A stretch of 64,000 bases of DNA, from NCBI GenBank assembly GCA_964020155.1, contig OZ026556.1, positions 1,642,501 to 1,706,500 of the forward strand. Reading direction: 5' to 3'. Both the position numbers and the translations under genes were made by a program. The DNA is from Chondrilla cf. caribensis (lineage: Eukaryota; Porifera; Demospongiae; Chondrillida; Chondrillidae). The notes beneath the pieces were generated by a model. It saw only the letters and a list, made by a program, of their open reading frames with translations, searched no databases and had not been told where the DNA came from. Shown piece by piece: positions 55,695 to 64,000 of this stretch; positions within the stretch are counted from its first letter, which is position 1; each line of letters opens with the position of its first letter.

Positions 55695-56409
55695 TCCAAA
55701 GCTATCATTAATAACAATCTGGTATTTCTGTTTCACCTTGTCCCTGTTTTGTTCTTGTATAACAAATATCACTTACTATAACTGTTTGAGTTGTTTCGAT
55801 ATTGAATTCACCGCATGTCCGTATAGTATCATGATAGAGCACTCATCAAGTATAATAATATTAATGTATTGGAACATTGCCCCTAATTATTATATTGCAT
55901 GATTATGGTCATATCAGAACTACCCATTAGAGATCAAAATAAGAAATTTTTGGGATGGCGTACTATCTAAAGATTTGAAGAATCATGATTCATACCAATA
56001 ACTTGTACTGATGACCTAGGGTTATATAATTATTATAGTTCAACATACAGTGTAATAAACATTATGTACATATTGTAATCACACCAGCTGTAGACTAAAC
56101 AGGCCTGTTCAGTCGTACAACAGGATTGAGCGATTTCTTAAGAGACCTGTCAGTGTCTGGTTGTCTAAGTCTCAATCCAATACCACCCCGTATACTATAT
56201 GCCAACATAGATACTCTATACTACGGTTGCGTAGTATAGAGTATGTATGGTGCCAACGCTAGTCTAACCACTTAGACTAGTGCCAACGCGTGCGTGCAAC
56301 CTTCCACGCGTGTGTGTAACGTTTACACGCATCGCGTGCATTCAGATAAGGGTAATTCCCGTGAGCACATGTCGTTGGTCTCGGTCAATGACTGATCGAC
56401 ATTTGAAAA
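55695..56409. other. gap between xylosyltransferase stop and USP22-like start
   Basis: The first 360 bp are AT-rich and probably 3' UTR. AATAAA at 56054-56059 is a candidate poly(A) signal. The last 200 bp are richer in GC, with ACGCGTGCG motifs and a short inverted pair around 56210-56245 (ATACTCTATACTACGG/CGTAGTATAGAGTAT). They probably contain the USP22-like promoter. Confidence 0.5.
56054..56059 (+). terminator. candidate poly(A) signal AATAAA for xylosyltransferase
   Basis: Canonical hexamer 360 bp after the stop codon in AT-rich sequence, before the GC-richer USP22 upstream region. Confidence 0.4.
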
Positions 56410-62911
<6,502 letters not shown>

Positions 62912-64000
62912 CTCATCTCTACAGACGTATGTACGTGTGTGTGTGTGTTATTTATGACATTTTATGCAAACCTGATATTAATTATTTGTTTATTTCAAAA
63001 TTTCAACCACTGGATGGTGAATCTTTATACATTGTTGCAAGGAGCTTAAGTGACTGTACTTGTGTATATACCTGAGTGTGTACATTTTGAGTTCCTCATG
63101 TACAAGTTATTATTATTCTGTTGGATAACAATAATACAATCAGCCAAAATGTGGCTTTTGGTTAATGGCTTATCGGACAATATTCTTCCATATAGGTGTC
63201 AGCTGTATTGTTTTGAATATAGCCAATGATGAATTTCGCATGCGCATATCCAATAATTTATTGTCATTTGTTGGTCATTTTCTCTGAGTTTACTATGGTG
63301 TGAGAATTTTAACAACAAGGTCATTCGTTTGACATTATTTTAAAATTGCTGTTTAGGCTTCTCAAAATCCAATAACTACTATATTACCAATCTTGTATAC
63401 AAAATATCATATCAGCTATCAGTGTCGGCCTATGTTGATTCTAGTGTATCAGCTATCGTAGGTGCACCTCTACCTTTATTACATACTCCAAATGCAGGAA
63501 TTGTGTGTGTGTGGGTGGAGGGTGGGGGAGTTGAAAATGTACACCACATGATAAGGCCGAAAGGCAAAGGGAAAGAAATAGTAGGTATGCCGGTGAACTG
63601 GAGAGAATCAGCTTCAGCATCACATCTATGTGTTTCCCATGTTTTTTGCCACATCATATGCAATTGTCTGCCTTTTTCACCGAGACCCACCCAACTTGAA
63701 GAGGAAACCATTTGACCATTTGACTACAGCAAAATTGACCATGCATGTGTTAGAAATACTACCTAGTTAGATGGTTATTGTATCCCATCCCATAACCCAC
63801 TCAAAGGTAACATACATAATTATGGACTCATAAATATTGATATATGTATATCAGTAGTACTGAAACATTATGAAGCGTTCACATTCTGAAATTTGACCAC
63901 GAAATATCAGTTGGCAAGAAAAACTTTCGATTTGTCACAATCACTAGCTTTCACACCGCCGGTGAAGGGAACGCGGTGATTTCAATAATAAAGGCTGGTC
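62912..64000. other. region downstream of USP22, no gene recognised
   Basis: Holds the presumed 3' UTR. Two overlapping open frames of about 95 codons lie on opposite strands at 63422-63715; neither resembles a family I know. The last 100 bases become more GC-rich, but too little is visible to call anything. Confidence 0.5.

Noticed and set aside
63422..63715. 97-codon and 93-codon frames on opposite strands downstream of USP22
   Set aside because: Overlapping on both strands, no recognisable domain, no supporting context.

Overview
This is a 64-kb window of intron-rich nuclear DNA from an animal. The evidence is spliceosomal introns with GT-AG borders, a eukaryotic tRNA-Gly, and eight recognisable or partly recognisable metazoan-type genes. 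There are many di-nucleotide microsatellites, minisatellites and small terminal-inverted-repeat (TIR) transposons. Gene content (MARF1, FOXK, peptide O-xylosyltransferase, USP22, OXLD1, C7orf50) says Metazoa. The style of the short TIR elements suggests an early-branching invertebrate, perhaps a demosponge, but that is a weak inference. All gene models below were assembled by hand from reading frames and splice sites. In every model the exon phases add up, and total coding length is a multiple of three.

Layout. (1) 1-6714 (+): a 1.95-kb minisatellite, then the 3' part of an unconventional myosin (end of motor, one IQ motif, short tail). (2) 7501-8938: a 188-bp satellite array. (3) 10500-17236 (-): a complete five-exon FOXK-type forkhead factor (FHA plus forkhead). 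(4) 17599-18817 (+): a two-exon RRM-CCCH-CCCH protein, head-to-head with FOXK. (5) 20347-32165 (+): a 20-exon MARF1/limkain-b1 gene (NYN RNase, RRM, array of LOTUS/OST-HTH modules) with a tRNA-Gly(UCC) and a hAT-like MITE in its introns. (6) 32166-36156: gene-free, MITE-rich. (7) 36157-37523 (-): C7orf50-like (WKF domain). (8) 37781-38358 (-): OXLD1-like mitochondrial protein just upstream of it. (9) 38550-55694 (+): nine-exon xylosyltransferase, head-to-head with OXLD1, with a 6.5-kb second intron full of repeats. (10) 56410-62911 (+): ten-exon USP22-type SAGA deubiquitinase. (11) 62912-64000: nothing recognised.

The genes belong to different processes: cytoskeleton, transcription, RNA control, ribosome biogenesis or nucleolus, mitochondria, proteoglycan synthesis, and chromatin deubiquitination. 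I see no dedicated multi-gene system. The points most worth a second look are: the small RRM-CCCH-CCCH gene; downstream genes whose start codon sits at or beside a splice acceptor; GT microsatellites that begin exactly at 5' splice sites; an almost perfect 140-nt hairpin; a decayed Tc1-like element; and the large load of intronic minisatellites.
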